This document shows positions 8,536 through 17,427 of a stretch of DNA of 64,000 nt, piece after piece. Each line of letters opens with the position of its first letter. Position 1 is the stretch's first letter. The position numbers and the translations under genes are program-made. The DNA is from Roseiarcus sp963784805 (GTDB lineage Bacteria; Pseudomonadota; Alphaproteobacteria; Rhizobiales; Beijerinckiaceae): positions 496,001 to 560,000 of the forward strand of contig CAWASR010000008.1 of NCBI GenBank assembly GCA_963784805.1. The letters are read 5' to 3'. The notes under the pieces were generated by a model, which saw only the letters and a program-made list of their open reading frames with translations, did not search any database and was not told the origin of the DNA.

Positions 8536-10017
8536 ATGCGTCGCGTCACCCGCCTGCTTATCTCTCTCGCCTTCGCCTTTGGGGCTTCGGCGAGCCTCGC
8601 CTTCGCCAAGGACAGCGTGACCATCGGCATGGTGCTCGAACCGCCGGGCCTCGACCCGACGAGCGCGCCCGCCGCGGCGATCGGCGAAGTGACCCACTAC
8701 AACATCTTCGAGGGCCTGACCAAGATCAACGAGGACTTCTCGGTGACGCCGCTGCTCGCCGAGAAATGGACGTTCTCGCCCGATCTCAAGACGCTCACTT
8801 TCACATTGCGCCCGAACGTGAAGTTCCAGGATGGCGAGCCCTTCTCCTCGAAGGACGTCAAATTCTCCTTCGAGCGCTTCGCCGCTAAAGACTCCACCAA
8901 CAAGGACAAAGGTTTCTTCGCCTCGATCGCGTCGATCGACACGCCTGACCCGAACACCGTCGTGCTTAAATTCAAGGAGCCGAGCTTCGAGGCGCTATTT
9001 CATCTGGGCATGAACACCGCCGTCATCCTCGATGAGAAAAGCGCCGCCAACGAAGCGACCAGTCCGATCGGGACCGGACCCTACAAACTCTCTTCATGGA
9101 CCAAGGGTTCGTCGATCACGCTCGACAAATGGGACGGCTACCGCGATCCGGCCAAGATCGCGATCGCGCATGCGACCTTCCGGTTCATCTCCGATCCGTC
9201 GGCGGCGGTCGCGGCGATGCTCGCTGGCGACGTCGACGCGTTTCCGCGCTTCGCCAACGTTCAGGCGCTTGACCAGTTCAAGAACGATCCGCGCTTCCAG
9301 GTGCTGATCGGCGGAACCGAGGGCAAGACGATCCTGGCCATGAACAACAAGCGCAAGCCGCTTGAGGATCTGCGCGTGCGCCGGGCGATCGCCTATGCGA
9401 TCGACCGCAAGGCGATCATCGACGGCGCGATGAACGGGCTGGGCGCGCCGATCGGCAGCCACCTGACGCCCAACGATCCCGGCTATGTCGATCTCACCGG
9501 CATGTATCCGCATGACCCGGCCAAGGCGAAGGCCCTGCTGAAGGAAGCGGGCGTGACGACCCCGTTGCAGCTGAGTCTCATTCTGCCGCCGCCGCAATAC
9601 GCCCGCCAGGGCGGCGAGATCATCGCCGCTCAGCTGGCCAAGGTCGGGATCGAGGCGAAGATCCAGGACGTCGAATGGGCGCAATGGCTCTCGGGCGTCT
9701 ATAAGGACCACAACTACGACCTGACCATCATCAGTCACGTCGAGCCGCTCGACATCGGCATCTACTCCAACCCGAACTATTACTTCCAGTACGACAGCCA
9801 AGCGTTCCGCGATATTTACGCCAAGGTGACCTCCGCCGCGAATCTCGCGGACTTCAAGAAAGCGCTCGGGGAGGCGCAACGCAAGATCGCCGAGGATTGC
9901 GTCAACGCGTTCCTGTTTCAGTTGCCGAACGTGACGGTCGCAAATGCGAAGCTGCAGGGCCTGTGGAAGAACGCGCCGATCTTCGTCAACGACCTGTCGG
10001 CCATGTCCTGGAAGTAG
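8536..10017 (+). CDS. Periplasmic solute-binding protein of peptide-type ABC importer
   Basis: SBP_bac_5 family protein, 493 residues. The ATG at 8536 gives a clean signal peptide (MRRVTRLLISLAFAFGASAS, cleavage near AFA-KD at 24-25), whereas the frame also opens at 8497 without such a leader. Family signatures include LLAEKWTFSPDLKTLTFTLR, VKFQDGEPFSSKDVKFSFER, PIGTGPYKL and LRVRRAIAYAIDRKAII. It captures the substrate outside the inner membrane and hands it to the permeases encoded upstream. It lies after DUF2852 and just before an amidase, which suggests an amide-containing substrate. The sequence does not say which. Confidence 0.93.
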   Translation: MRRVTRLLISLAFAFGASASLAFAKDSVTIGMVLEPPGLDPTSAPAAAIGEVTHYNIFEGLTKINEDFSVTPLLAEKWTFSPDLKTLTFTLRPNVKFQDGEPFSSKDVKFSFERFAAKDSTNKDKGFFASIASIDTPDPNTVVLKFKEPSFEALFHLGMNTAVILDEKSAANEATSPIGTGPYKLSSWTKGSSITLDKWDGYRDPAKIAIAHATFRFISDPSAAVAAMLAGDVDAFPRFANVQALDQFKNDPRFQVLIGGTEGKTILAMNNKRKPLEDLRVRRAIAYAIDRKAIIDGAMNGLGAPIGSHLTPNDPGYVDLTGMYPHDPAKAKALLKEAGVTTPLQLSLILPPPQYARQGGEIIAAQLAKVGIEAKIQDVEWAQWLSGVYKDHNYDLTIISHVEPLDIGIYSNPNYYFQYDSQAFRDIYAKVTSAANLADFKKALGEAQRKIAEDCVNAFLFQLPNVTVANAKLQGLWKNAPIFVNDLSAMSWK

Positions 10018-10054
10018 ACCCGGGGGGCGCGCGCGGGAGGAAGGGGCCAAAGCC

Positions 10055-11449
10055 ATGCAGGCCTTCCGGCTGTCGGCGGTCGAACTCGTCCGCGCCTACC
10101 GAGCGCGCGAGCTGTCGCCGGTCGAGGCGATGCGGTCGGTGCTCGGGCGGGTCGAGGCGTTCGAGCCCCACATTCACGCAACCTATCTGCCGGCGCCCGA
10201 GCGGGCGCTGGCCGAGGCGCGCGAATCGGAATCGCGCTGGGCGCAACAGCGGCCGCTCGGCGCGCTCGACGGCGTGCCGGTCACGGTCAAGGACAATATT
10301 GCGACCCGCGGCGAACCCTCGCCGGTGGGCACGGCGGCGAGCGACCTGACGCCCGCCGGCGCGGACGCCCCGCCGGCGGCGCGCCTGCGCGAGGCGGGCG
10401 CGATCATCTTCGCCAAGACGACAATGCCCGACTACGGCATGCTGTCGTCGGGTCTGTCGAGCTTCCATGCCCTGGCGCGCAATCCCTGGAGCCTGGCGCG
10501 CAATCCCGGCGGCTCGTCGGCGGGAGCAGCGGCGGCGGCGGCGGCGCAATACGGCCCTCTGCATCTGGGCACCGACATCGGCGGCTCGGTGCGCCTGCCG
10601 GCCGGCTGGTGCGGCGTTTTCGGGCTGAAGCCCAGCGCCGGCCGCGCGCCGATCGATCCGCCCTATATCGGCCGGGTCGCGGGGCCGCTGACGCGCGACG
10701 CCGCCGACGCCGCGCTGATGATGGCGACGCTTTCCCTTCCCGACGCGCGCGACTATGCGAGCCTGAAGTTCGAGCGGCTCGACTGGGCGGTCGAGCCGGC
10801 CTCGGTCAAGGGCCTGCGCATCGGGTTGATGCTGGAGGCCGGCTGCGGCGATCCCCCCTTGCCGCAGGTCAAGGCCGCCGTGGAGCGGGCGGCGCGCGAT
10901 TTCGCGCTCGCCGGCGCACAGATCGAGCCGCTGGCGCCGTTCCTGACCCAGGCCATGCTCGACGGCCTCGACCGGTTCTGGCGCATGCGGGCGCTGATCG
11001 ACATTCGCGCGCTCGCGCCCGACAAGCGGGCCGCGATCCTGCCCTTCATCCGCGAATGGGCCGAGTCGGCGGCGGGAATGTCCGGCGAGGATGTGTTCTG
11101 CGGCTTCAGCCAGATCCCGGCGATGAGGAAGGCGGCGATCGCGGCGACGGTCGGCTTCGACTACATATTGTCGCCGACCGCGCCGATGACGGCGTTTCCG
11201 GCGGAATGGGCCTCGCCCAGCCAGGACCCGCTCAACCCGTTTCCGCATATCGGGTTCACGGTCGCCTTCAACATGTCCGAGCAGCCGGCGGCGACGGTCA
11301 ATTGCGGCTATGACGACGAAGGCCTGCCGATCGGCCTGCAGATCGTCGGCCGGCGCTTCGACGATCTTGGCGTGCTGAGCCTCGCGCGCGCCTTCGAGGC
11401 GATGCGGGCTGACGAGCGCCGGCCCTGGCCGGAGCCGCCGGCGGGGTAG
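10055..11449 (+). CDS. Amidase-signature hydrolase
   Basis: Amidase-signature enzyme, 464 residues, which hydrolyses carbon-nitrogen amide bonds. The catalytic triad is visible: Lys79 in VTVKDNIATRG, cis-Ser154 in NPGGSSAGAA, and nucleophile Ser178 in GTDIGGSVRLPAGW. The ATG at 10055 follows a strong GGGAGGAAGGGG, so the upstream open frame is not used. There is no signal peptide, so it acts in the cytoplasm. It is 37 bases downstream of the binding-protein gene and probably belongs to the same transcription unit. GatA is unlikely because gatB and gatC are absent and the C-terminal part (FPAEWASPSQDPLNP) looks like the catabolic amidase branch. Confidence 0.9.
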   Translation: MQAFRLSAVELVRAYRARELSPVEAMRSVLGRVEAFEPHIHATYLPAPERALAEARESESRWAQQRPLGALDGVPVTVKDNIATRGEPSPVGTAASDLTPAGADAPPAARLREAGAIIFAKTTMPDYGMLSSGLSSFHALARNPWSLARNPGGSSAGAAAAAAAQYGPLHLGTDIGGSVRLPAGWCGVFGLKPSAGRAPIDPPYIGRVAGPLTRDAADAALMMATLSLPDARDYASLKFERLDWAVEPASVKGLRIGLMLEAGCGDPPLPQVKAAVERAARDFALAGAQIEPLAPFLTQAMLDGLDRFWRMRALIDIRALAPDKRAAILPFIREWAESAAGMSGEDVFCGFSQIPAMRKAAIAATVGFDYILSPTAPMTAFPAEWASPSQDPLNPFPHIGFTVAFNMSEQPAATVNCGYDDEGLPIGLQIVGRRFDDLGVLSLARAFEAMRADERRPWPEPPAG

Positions 11450-11547
11450 GGACGGGGGAAGTCGCCCAAGACAACACTATACGGTAACGTGGTTATTGGC
11501 ATTAAGGCCGGATTGACGATGTGCTATCTGCCCTGAGCCAAATATTT

Positions 11548-11690
11548 CCAAGCCAATCCAAGCCGGACCAAACAAATCCAAGAGAATCCAAGAGAAAAAA
11601 TGCTTGGATTTGCTTGGATTTCCTTGGATTCCCTCGTCCGAATCGGGACTTTTCAGCGGGTTAAAGCGAATCCGAACGAAAAAATCATCG
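11548..11690. repeat. Helically phased inverted-repeat array
   Basis: Three copies of AATCCAAG (11555-11562, 11575-11582, 11585-11592) face three copies of CTTGGATT (11603-11610, 11613-11620, 11623-11630). Neighbouring units are spaced by 10 or 20 bases, about one helical turn, and the inner pairs share one centre of symmetry near 11597. A conserved tail follows: GGGACTTTTCA, GGGTT and GCGAATCC. A related tail lies at 37369-37405, so this is a repeat family. Function is unknown. Confidence 0.7.
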
Positions 11691-12024
11691 TTGTTAATAT
11701 AGACCGCGTATATCGTGTGATATGCGCCCGCGGGCGCCAAACATGCCGCTTTCGCCTTCGTCCCTCGTCCCTCGGCCTTACACTGGCGATTGCTTTGCCC
11801 CTTACGAGAGGCACATTAGCACAGCCTTCGATTTTTCAGAAGAAATTGTTCGCGCATTTGGCGTCAGCTGTTGGTCATCAAAAAATTCAACCAACCAGGT
11901 CAGTCAATGTGCGCCGCCCGCCTCAACAAATGTGTGAGTTGCCCATATCCTGTCCAAGCGTCATTGTCCGGTTGCGCGCGCATTTGTGGCTGTCCCCATT
12001 GTCCCTTAGACGCGCGTTCCTCCT
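11691..12024. other. Gene-free stretch upstream of a terminator
   Basis: No protein gene is supported here. One short frame (11871 to 12077, plus strand) is rich in cysteine (LNKCVSCPYP, ARICGCPHCP), but it runs through the terminator stem and has no clear ribosome site. The stretch is noticeably less GC-rich than the flanking genes. A plus-strand transcript ending at the terminator at 12025 is possible. Confidence 0.4.
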
Positions 12025-12063
12025 GCCCCGCGCCGGCGCCCCCCGGACGCGGGGCTTTTCTTT
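12025..12063 (+). terminator. Rho-independent terminator
   Basis: The arms GCCCCGCG (12025-12032) and CGCGGGGC (12048-12055) are perfectly complementary over 8 bp and are followed by TTTTCTTT (12056-12063). This is the clearest intrinsic terminator seen in the window. It reads on the plus strand, yet no plus-strand gene ends just before it: the amidase gene stops about 575 bases upstream. Confidence 0.75.
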
Positions 12064-12261
12064 CCGGCGGCGTTTAGGTCCAGTGGATTTATCCGCATCG
12101 AGCGGCATGGCGGCGCATGCGCGCATGTTCGGCCGCAGCCCTCGATCGCTCTCTCGCCAGGTTGCGCCGCTGCCGCGTCCGGCGCCGCCGCCCCTCGGCG
12201 GCCGATCCGCCGACGACCGGCCCCCAGAAGCCTTAACCACCTTCGCCTAATCTTCGATCCC

Positions 12262-14364
12262 ATGTCCTCCCTCGATCATCGCCCGCTCGCGCTCGCGCGC
12301 CCGCGCGCGGCCAGGCCGCTCGCCCTGGCCGGCGCAATCGCGCTGGCGGCCTCGGTCGCCTTTCTTTGTCGCCATATCGCGCCCGACGCGCCGGCGATCC
12401 TCTCGATGGCGATCTCGGGATCGGCGTGCCTCGCCGTCGCCGCGCTTAGCCTGACGCTCGAGGACCAGGCGATGCCGGGGCTGACGCTGGCGGCGCTGGC
12501 CGGCGCGGCGGTCGCGGCGCTCGCCGCGCTCCCCGGTCCGCAGGCGCGGCTCAGGCTGTTCAGCCTCGCGATGGCGGCGCTGATGGCGGCGCTCACGGTC
12601 TGGCTCGCCCGCGCCGCGCCGAGGAAGGTCCGCGTCGCGCCCGGCGGCGCCGGGCTCTACGCTGCGACGCTTGCCGTTCTTTGCGCCTACGCGGCTTTCA
12701 TCGTGATCCCGTCGCGCGACCTGATGATCGCCGATTTCATGACCTACCGAAACATTTCGACCATGGTCGCCAGACTGGCCGACGCCGGCCACTGGCCGCT
12801 CCTCGGCTTGGCCGCGGTCGAATCGATCGCGCAGGACTATTCCTGGGCGCCGGCGCTTGCCCCCGGCCTCGCGCTGGCGGCGACGGCGCCGTTTTCGCGC
12901 GTGGTCTACACGTTCGCGATCCTCGCCCTCTACGCCGCGCCGGCGGCGGTCGCGCTTGGCCTTCTGGCCCGCGGCCTCGCCCGCCGCGCGAGGCCCTCGC
13001 TCCGACGAAGCCGGTCCGATGAGGGCGCGCTGAGCCTTCCTCTCGGCGTCGCCGCCGTCGTCGCCGCCTATCCGGCGGGAATGGCTCTCGCCGCGCGGGG
13101 CATGCCCGATGTCGGCGGCCTCGTCCTGGTCGTCATCGCGCTTCGCCTGGCCGAACGGCTGGCGCGCCTTCTGGCGCTGCCGCCTGGCCACGACGCGAGC
13201 GTCGCGCGCATGACCCGTCGCGCCGCGCTGGCGCTGGCGCTGACGTTTTTCGCCATGTTCGCCTTTCGCCGCTGGTACGCCTTCGCTGCGATCGGGATCG
13301 CGGCGATGCTTGCCCTCGAGGCCGCGACGATCGCGCTGAAGAGAGGCCGGAACTTCCGCTGGAAGGAGGCGATTTCGGCGAGCGCGCTCGGCCTGTCGAC
13401 GCTGCTGGCGCTGGCGAGCCCGATCATCGTCGACTGGCTGCCGAACCTTAGCGCGCACGATTATGGCTCGGCCTACGCCGCCTATCGCAAGCCGGCGGCC
13501 GTGTTTCTGCGCCAGCTCGGCGACTGGATAGGGCTCCTGCCGGCTCTCGCCGCTCTGGCTGGCGCGGCGTTCTTATGGGCGCGCTCGTCCGACCGTCGCC
13601 TGCTGCGGCTGACCCTCGGCGCGGCCGCGGTCTCGGCGCTCCTGTTCCTGCGCATCCAGACGCCCTACATTCATCACCTCTATCTGATCGCGCCCGCGCT
13701 CACGGCGCCGGTCGCGGCGGCCGTGATGATCGCTTTCGCCCGCGCGCCGCGTTCGGCGCTCATCGGCCTAGCCGGCCTTGGCCTCCTGACGCTGTCGCCG
13801 CTCGCCTACGCGCTCACTTCCGTCGGCCTTGCGCCGATCGCCGGGCTGCCGCGCGCTCCTCGCGCCGATCTCGCCGAACTCGAACGGATGAAGGATTGGG
13901 TCGACGCGCGCGCGCGCCCCGACGCCAAGGTCTGCGGCCTCGGTTCGAGCTATACGTTCAGCGGCCAGCTGATCGCCGAATTGTGGCAGCTCCATCCGGA
14001 GCGGCGCACGATCGCGCCGGAGCCGAAGACCGGCGTGACGATGTCGGACGTCGACACCGTCGAAGGGCCGCCGGCGGCGGGCCTGAAGGACTGCGCCTTC
14101 ATGATCGTCGGCGACCCGGTGCAGACCCATCTTAATCCCGACTATCAGCAGACGGTGATCGTGCCGTCGCGCGAGATGCTGAGGGGCCAAGGGATCGGCG
14201 CCAAATTCCGTCGCACCGGCGAGGTCTTCCATCTCGAGAACGGCGTCAGCGCCGTCGTGTTCGAGCGCACCGCGCCCATCGACGCTTCCGACATCGCCGC
14301 CCTTCAGGCCCGTTGGCGGGCGGCGCGCGCGAAGCTGGGCTTCGACGCGGCGGGGCGCAGGTGA
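12262..14364 (+). CDS. Large polytopic membrane protein, possible GT-C type
   Basis: A 700-residue protein that I do not recognise by name. About 11-13 hydrophobic helices fill residues 20-550, followed by a soluble domain (about 555-700) with the segments AKVCGLGSSYTFSGQLIAEL and GDPVQTHLNPDYQQT. A long membrane part followed by a periplasmic tail, and the loop SRDLMIADFMTYRNIS after an early helix, resemble GT-C glycosyltransferases that use lipid-linked sugars, but no diagnostic motif is certain. The start at 12262 has no strong ribosome site. It stands alone between the terminator region and a small gene. Very high alanine and leucine content reflects both membrane nature and GC bias. Confidence 0.75.
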   Translation: MSSLDHRPLALARPRAARPLALAGAIALAASVAFLCRHIAPDAPAILSMAISGSACLAVAALSLTLEDQAMPGLTLAALAGAAVAALAALPGPQARLRLFSLAMAALMAALTVWLARAAPRKVRVAPGGAGLYAATLAVLCAYAAFIVIPSRDLMIADFMTYRNISTMVARLADAGHWPLLGLAAVESIAQDYSWAPALAPGLALAATAPFSRVVYTFAILALYAAPAAVALGLLARGLARRARPSLRRSRSDEGALSLPLGVAAVVAAYPAGMALAARGMPDVGGLVLVVIALRLAERLARLLALPPGHDASVARMTRRAALALALTFFAMFAFRRWYAFAAIGIAAMLALEAATIALKRGRNFRWKEAISASALGLSTLLALASPIIVDWLPNLSAHDYGSAYAAYRKPAAVFLRQLGDWIGLLPALAALAGAAFLWARSSDRRLLRLTLGAAAVSALLFLRIQTPYIHHLYLIAPALTAPVAAAVMIAFARAPRSALIGLAGLGLLTLSPLAYALTSVGLAPIAGLPRAPRADLAELERMKDWVDARARPDAKVCGLGSSYTFSGQLIAELWQLHPERRTIAPEPKTGVTMSDVDTVEGPPAAGLKDCAFMIVGDPVQTHLNPDYQQTVIVPSREMLRGQGIGAKFRRTGEVFHLENGVSAVVFERTAPIDASDIAALQARWRAARAKLGFDAAGRR

Positions 14365-14455
14365 AGGGAAGGCGCCGAGCCTGGAGCCGACTTCTCAGCG
14401 CTGCTCGATCGGCCTAAAGAAGAGGGGGGCGTTCGGTCCCAGCGGGAGGCGGATC

Positions 14456-14716
14456 ATGGCGTATGACGTAAATGATTTGATGAAACAGGCGAAGGCCGAT
14501 TTCGACACGGCGTTGAACGCCGCCCGCGCGGCGCTCAACGAGGCGCCGTCGCCGATGATGGCGAACCTCGTCCGGGCGCTCGCCAACTACAGCCGCTCCT
14601 CCACCGACACGATGCTGGTCATTCTGCAGAAGCTCGACGATATCAATCGCAACGTCAGCGGAGTCGCTGCGCGCCTGGACGGGCGCGAGGGACCGTTCAA
14701 CCTCAGGATGCGCTAG
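14456..14716 (+). CDS. Small hypothetical helical protein
   Basis: An 86-residue soluble protein without signal peptide or membrane helix. It looks fully helical (MAYDVNDLMKQAKADFDTAL then ANLVRALANYSRSS and MLVILQKLDDINRN). A GGGAGG lies 7-12 bases upstream of the ATG, and codon use matches the neighbours, so it is likely expressed. It is 91 bases downstream of the large membrane-protein gene. I do not recognise the family and assign no function. Confidence 0.6.
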   Translation: MAYDVNDLMKQAKADFDTALNAARAALNEAPSPMMANLVRALANYSRSSTDTMLVILQKLDDINRNVSGVAARLDGREGPFNLRMR

Positions 14717-14745
14717 TGTTCCGTTTCCAACGGTTGACGCCGATC

Positions 14746-14857
14746 TTGTCATTCCCGGCGGGCCAACGGCCCGGCCGGGAATCCGGGAGCGCCGCCGCCG
14801 AGCATTGTCGCGACTTTTGGATTCCCGGTCGCCGTTTCGCGGCGCCGGGAATGACAA
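14746..14857. repeat. Nested palindromic intergenic repeat
   Basis: A perfect 15-bp outer inverted repeat, TTGTCATTCCCGGCG (14746-14760) against 14843-14857, encloses an inner 10-bp inverted repeat, CCGGGAATCC (14775-14784) against GGATTCCCGG (14819-14828). The motif of CATTCCCGG facing CCGGGAATG is typical of short palindromic repeats of Hyphomicrobiales. The RNA would form a long two-part stem after the small protein gene. The rest of 14717-15053 shows no gene. Confidence 0.7.
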
Positions 14858-15053
14858 GAGGGAGCGAAGCGTCAGCTTCACTACACTCGAGCGCGGCCGG
14901 GAATGTGCGACTCCGGGGGGCCGTGGGGCGTTGATCGCTGGCCGGCGCCCGCTTCGGCAGGTCCGTCATGATTCCGTCATGCGCCTCCTGTCTTAACCGT
15001 GGCGGCCGGGCAGGCGCGAGGCGCGCCAGGCTCGCCGCCGGGGCGACCAGACA

Positions 15054-17411
15054 ATGAACTTCTTCCAGCGATTCACCTTCCTCTTCTCCACGCCGATGTT
15101 CGACGCCGACGATCTCGAGGGCCTGAGGGTCAACCAGATCGTCGAGGCGATCGAGCGGATGGGGTTTCAGGTGATCAAGGCTCGGCGTCTCGAGGACGCC
15201 GAAATCGCCGTCCAGACCGACGCCGCGATCGGCTGCATGGTGGTCGACTGGGGCAAGAAGGGCATCGAGGGCAAGGCCGCCTCGCTCATCAACCTGATGC
15301 GCAAGCGCGGCCTCGAGATGCCGATCCTCGTCCTCGTCAGGCGCAAGCGGTTCGAGGACATTCCGGTCGAAGTGCTCGACTTCATCGACGGCTATGTGTT
15401 CCTGGCCGAGGAGACGCCGGAGTTCATCGCCAGAAACCTGGTCTCGCGCCTCAAGCAATACGCCGAGACGCTGAAGACGCCATTCTTCGGCGCGCTGGTC
15501 GATTACGCCGAGGAGGGCAATCAGCTCTGGACCTGCCCCGGCCACAACGGCGGCGTGTTCTACAGCCGCAGCCCGATCGGCCGCATCTTCGTCGAGCACC
15601 TGGGCGAGGCGATCTTTCGCGACGACCTCGACAATTCGATCTTCGAGCTCGGCGATCTGTTGACGCACGAAGGGCCGGCGCTGCAGGCGCAGAAGGAGGC
15701 GGCGGCGATCTTCGGAGCCGAGAAGACCTATTTCGTGCTCAACGGCACCTCCTCGTCGAACAAGATCGTGCTGACCAATCTGGTCGCCGAAGGCGACCTC
15801 GTGCTGTTCGACCGCAACAATCACAAGGCGGCCCATCAGGGCGCGCTGATGATGGCGGGCGGGATCCCGATTTATCTGTCGACCGACCGCAACGCCTATG
15901 GCCTCATCGGCCCGATCCGGCCCGAGGATCTCGACGAGACGTCGATCCGCGAGCGCATCCGCGCCAATCCGCTGGTCAAGGACCCTGAAGCCTGGAAGCG
16001 CGAGCGGCCGTTCCGGGTCGCGGTGATCGAGCAATGCACCTATGACGGCACGATCTATGACGCCAACCGCATCGTCGAGCGCATCGGGCGCCTATGCGAC
16101 TACATCCTGTTCGACGAAGCCTGGGCCGGCTTCATGAAGTTCCACCCCCTCTATGAGCGCCGGTTCGCGATGGGCCTTTCGGCCTTGGGCGAGGCGTCGC
16201 CGGGGATCGTCGCGACCCAGTCCGCGCACAAGCAGCTGGCGAGCTTTTCGCAGGCCTCGCAGATTCATCTGCGCGACCGGCACATCAAGGGCCAGCGCCG
16301 GCGAGTGGAGCATCGCCGGTTCAACGAAGGCTTCATGCAGCAGGCCTCGACCTCGCCGTTCTATCCTCTGTTCGCCTCGCTCGACGTCGGCGCCCAGATG
16401 ATGAAGGGCCGCTCGGGGGAAGTGCTGTGGGACGATACGATCCGGCTCGGGATCGAATTGCGCAAGAAGCTGCGCGCGGTCAGGCGCGAGTTCGAGGAGA
16501 AGGAGAAAGACCCGGCGCGGCGCTGGTTCTTCGATCCCTTCGTCCCCGATCGGGTCTCGATCCGCGACGCCGCGCTCGAGGGCGGGACGCACGACGTGCC
16601 ATGGGAAAGCGTCTCGACCGAACTTCTCGCCCGCGACCCCCGCTATTGGGCGCTGGCGCCGGGCGAGGCCTGGCACGGCTTCGCCTCGCTCGAGGACGGG
16701 TTCGCCATCACCGATCCGGCCAAGCTGACCCTGCTGACGCCGGGGTTCGACCGCAGGACCGGCGCATACGAGCCGCACGGGGTGCCGGCGCCGGTGGTCG
16801 CGCAATATTTGCGCGAGAACCGGGTGGTGGCGGAGAAGAACGACCTCAACTCGCTTCTGTTCCTGCTGACGCCGGGCGTCGAATCGAGCAAGGCCGGAAC
16901 GCTGGTTTCGGCGCTGGTCGCGTTCAAGCGCTTGCATGACGACAACGTCGCCCTCGACGACGCGATGCCGGAATTCGTCGCCAGGCGGCCGGCGCGCTAT
17001 CGCGGCAAGCGGCTGAAGGACCTGTGCGCCGAGATGCACGCCTTCTTCCGCCAGGCCGGCGTCAGCGGTTTGCAAAAGGCGCAATTCGCGCTGAAGCACC
17101 TGCCAGAAATGGCGATCGCGCCAAGCGAGGCGCAACGCCAGCTGGTGCGCAACAACGTCGATTATGTTCCGCTCGACAAGCTCGACGGCCGAATCGCGAC
17201 CACCCTGTTCGTCGTCTATCCGCCGGGGATCGCCACCATCGTGCCGGGCGAGCGCCTGGGCGAACGCGCGCGTCCGATGGTAGAGTACCTCAAGATGTTC
17301 GAGAAGAGCGCCAACGCCTTTCCTGGATTCGAGTCGGAGATCCAGGGGCTCTATCGCGAAACCGACGCCTCCGGGGCGATTCGATTCCATACCTATGTCG
17401 TCAGGGAATGA
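15054..17411 (+). CDS. PLP-dependent Orn/Lys/Arg decarboxylase
   Basis: Fold-type I PLP enzyme of the ornithine/lysine/arginine decarboxylase family, 785 residues. Domains in order: an N-terminal wing/receiver-like domain (about 1-130), the PLP-binding core with WTCPGHNGGVFYSRSP, FVLNGTSSSNKI and FDEAWAGFMKFHPLY, and a C-terminal domain. The Schiff-base lysine is Lys393 in QSAHKQLASFSQ. The length and the wing match the biodegradative arginine/lysine class (AdiA, CadA, SpeF). The product would be agmatine, cadaverine or putrescine; substrate cannot be fixed from sequence. No antiporter gene is next door, so a simple acid-resistance pair is not evident. The GNAT gene that follows is close enough for one transcript. 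Confidence 0.9.
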   Translation: MNFFQRFTFLFSTPMFDADDLEGLRVNQIVEAIERMGFQVIKARRLEDAEIAVQTDAAIGCMVVDWGKKGIEGKAASLINLMRKRGLEMPILVLVRRKRFEDIPVEVLDFIDGYVFLAEETPEFIARNLVSRLKQYAETLKTPFFGALVDYAEEGNQLWTCPGHNGGVFYSRSPIGRIFVEHLGEAIFRDDLDNSIFELGDLLTHEGPALQAQKEAAAIFGAEKTYFVLNGTSSSNKIVLTNLVAEGDLVLFDRNNHKAAHQGALMMAGGIPIYLSTDRNAYGLIGPIRPEDLDETSIRERIRANPLVKDPEAWKRERPFRVAVIEQCTYDGTIYDANRIVERIGRLCDYILFDEAWAGFMKFHPLYERRFAMGLSALGEASPGIVATQSAHKQLASFSQASQIHLRDRHIKGQRRRVEHRRFNEGFMQQASTSPFYPLFASLDVGAQMMKGRSGEVLWDDTIRLGIELRKKLRAVRREFEEKEKDPARRWFFDPFVPDRVSIRDAALEGGTHDVPWESVSTELLARDPRYWALAPGEAWHGFASLEDGFAITDPAKLTLLTPGFDRRTGAYEPHGVPAPVVAQYLRENRVVAEKNDLNSLLFLLTPGVESSKAGTLVSALVAFKRLHDDNVALDDAMPEFVARRPARYRGKRLKDLCAEMHAFFRQAGVSGLQKAQFALKHLPEMAIAPSEAQRQLVRNNVDYVPLDKLDGRIATTLFVVYPPGIATIVPGERLGERARPMVEYLKMFEKSANAFPGFESEIQGLYRETDASGAIRFHTYVVRE

Positions 17412-17427
17412 TTTGGTCTCGAGATCG

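Noticed and set aside
11871..12077. A cysteine-rich 68-residue frame.
   Set aside because: It reads through the terminator stem and T-run at 12025-12063 and has no ribosome site. Kept only as a possibility in the terminator finding.
12247..13458. A 403-residue minus-strand frame full of Arg, Gln and Gly.
   Set aside because: Low-complexity shadow of the large membrane-protein gene on the plus strand.
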